DNA of 64,000 bases, taken from Ischnura elegans (taxonomy: Eukaryota; Arthropoda; Insecta; Odonata; Coenagrionidae). The notes beneath the pieces are model-generated. The model saw only the letters and a list, made by a program, of their open reading frames with translations. It was not told the origin of the DNA and did not search any database. The translations under genes were made by a program, and so were the position numbers. Positions 62,501 to 64,000 of the stretch are shown here, in pieces. The stretch lies in the NCBI RefSeq assembly GCF_921293095.1, contig NC_060251.1, positions 63,133,585 to 63,197,584 of the forward strand. Reading direction: 5' to 3'. Each line of letters begins with the position of its first letter. The first letter of the stretch is position 1.

Positions 62501-64000
62501 TTCATTACATTTGAACAAAACAAATTAATTGACCAGCCTTTGTCATGCTCAGAGGCAACCTATGTTCCTCGCAAGGCGGCCTTCCACAGAACGAACATTC
62601 AAACTGGATTTTTCTATCCTTCTTTCGTTTGCACAGTAAACCACCTCCACCTTCGATCAAACTTAATTTTCTCCCGATTATTATAGTATACAACACAGTT
62701 CACTTTTATAGTGTACATGTATACACTCTTACAAGGCACTTATACAAGGCAGAGAAGTATCAAACACAAGGCACAAACCTAGTAGGCACATTAGGATTCT
62801 AACGTGGGAAAAGATGACAAAACGACCCACACACAGTATCATAACCTAACCTGCGTTACCCAAAAATAAACATACACTAGATTTATTCAACAAACAATAT
62901 CATGGAAAAATGAAACTGAATTATTTCTCAAGGACAGACGAGATTTCATAGCGACTAGGATATAGAATTTTATTTTTTTAATAGAATATTAAAAACACCT
63001 TTATTTTGTCTATTGACACCACAGACAAGTTGTAAAAACTCTTCTCGGGATACCGTGCAGGTAAGATTTTGTAAAAATTAATAGATTTTGATATATATTT
63101 TAATTTTGATAGGTATTCCCTTTTTATAAGTAAACCGCTGGTGTTCTAACACTTTTACTACAAGTATTTTTAGGTGACTTGCAGGGTAGTATTTAGATGT
63201 AGATTACATAGGAACCTGAACAAATGAGTGGAGGCACTTTGAGCGTTCCATTTATCGGCGTGTAGTAACTAGTTACCCCCAGTGTGGCCGTAACCGTTGC
63301 TCGAGTCAGATCCTAATTTTTTTTCAAAACAACTAGTCAGTGATGTAAGAATTTAAACTTTCCCAGCAAACAATATGAACAAACTCTTCAAATTTATCAC
63401 TTCTGTAGGACCTGGAAATATAGTGGAGCTCAATGGGATCACAAGCCACACCTGTCTACTACCGATGGATGTAGTTATTTGAATCGATTTCAAACATTTT
63501 AGAACTCCAATTTCACATTTTCTGAGCCTGGGCTAATGAGCCACCGCAGTGGTCGTTAAGGGTTAAAAATATTAATGATGAACGAAAAAGAGATCACTCC
63601 CCTTTGTAATATACTGTAGAAAGGACACAAACCAAGGCGTCAACAGTACTTACATTTCATATGACTGAAACCTCTGAAGTGCTGAGTTACATTCCCATAA
63701 TTCCGAACCCTCTCACATTCCTGAGAAAACTCAACTGTCTCATCATGGATATGCAGTCAACCGAGAATACACAACTTTTCAACTGTACTCTGCTTGTGCC
63801 ACTCAAACCCTAAAACTATTAATGGACATCGGTTTCAAAATTATAGTTTTCCTTCATTCAAGAACCCTAAATTCCCAAATATAATGCACACGCATAAAAC
63901 CCACATTAACCTTTGGCTGTTGTCAAACTCTTCAAAAACAACCAACAGTAATGAATACGTTATACTAAAAAATTTTGGGTAGTAGCACATTAATGATGTA
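59506..64000. other. Distal region without recognisable gene
   Basis: AT-rich sequence with only short open frames lacking family motifs. Minus-strand AATAAA-like hexamers near 60608 raise the possibility that 60.6-64 kb is the 3' UTR of a minus-strand gene lying to the right of the window, but no coding exon supports it. No tRNA, no SINE head and no TIR element were recognised here. Confidence 0.4.

Noticed and set aside
62505-62696. Cys-containing minus-strand peptide (FECSFCGRPPCEEH)
   Set aside because: It looks faintly like a zinc-binding motif, but the frame is short, isolated and without splice or family support.

Overview
This window looks like nuclear DNA from an arthropod, most probably an insect. 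It is AT-rich, has spliced genes with GT-AG introns from about 100 bp to 22.8 kb, and is heavily seeded with short non-autonomous transposons and tRNA-derived SINEs. Nothing in it is bacterial or organellar. I cannot name the order or species from the sequence alone.

Four protein-coding genes are supported. (1) An m6A reader of the YTHDF family lies on the minus strand from 32022 down to 4924. Its main 1.9-kb GC-rich exon carries the YTH domain, three tiny exons (24, 25 and 71 nt) give the N-terminus, and a last coding exon lies 22.8 kb downstream, followed by a probable long 3' UTR. (2) Ribosomal protein eL30 (RpL30) is on the plus strand at 32441-33262 in three exons, head-to-head with YTHDF; the two start codons are 418 bp apart. 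(3) A very-long-chain 3-hydroxyacyl-CoA dehydratase (HACD/Phs1 family) is on the minus strand at 47047-40761 in five exons, with its catalytic Tyr/Glu pair. (4) A dynein regulatory complex subunit 9 gene (DRC9/IQCG) is on the plus strand at 49856-58694, with seven visible exons and a C-terminal IQ motif. Its first exon was not found with confidence, but X-box-like (RFX) motifs sit at 47546-47584 between it and HACD, which fits a ciliary gene.

The genes have unrelated jobs: mRNA m6A reading, translation, ER fatty-acid elongation and axonemal motility. No operon-like logic links them beyond the shared YTHDF/RpL30 promoter region.

Much of the rest is repeat. I recognise a pogo/Tigger-like DNA transposon (11338-13598) carrying two insertions and an internal deletion; a four-copy family of about 650-bp TIR elements with TA target sites, one copy of which contains another TA-flanked element; four hAT-type MITEs with 8-bp target duplications; a PIF/Harbinger-like MITE; TTAA-flanked piggyBac-like elements; several tRNA-headed SINEs, one family with a shared body sequence; RTE-type LINE pieces; a mariner remnant; and a broken Ty3-like LTR retroelement fossil. 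Two hammerhead-ribozyme-like motifs lie in or beside long inverted repeats (12242-12651 and 36354-36486), a setting known from Penelope-like retroelements. The last 4.5 kb (59.5-64 kb) shows no recognisable coding sequence.
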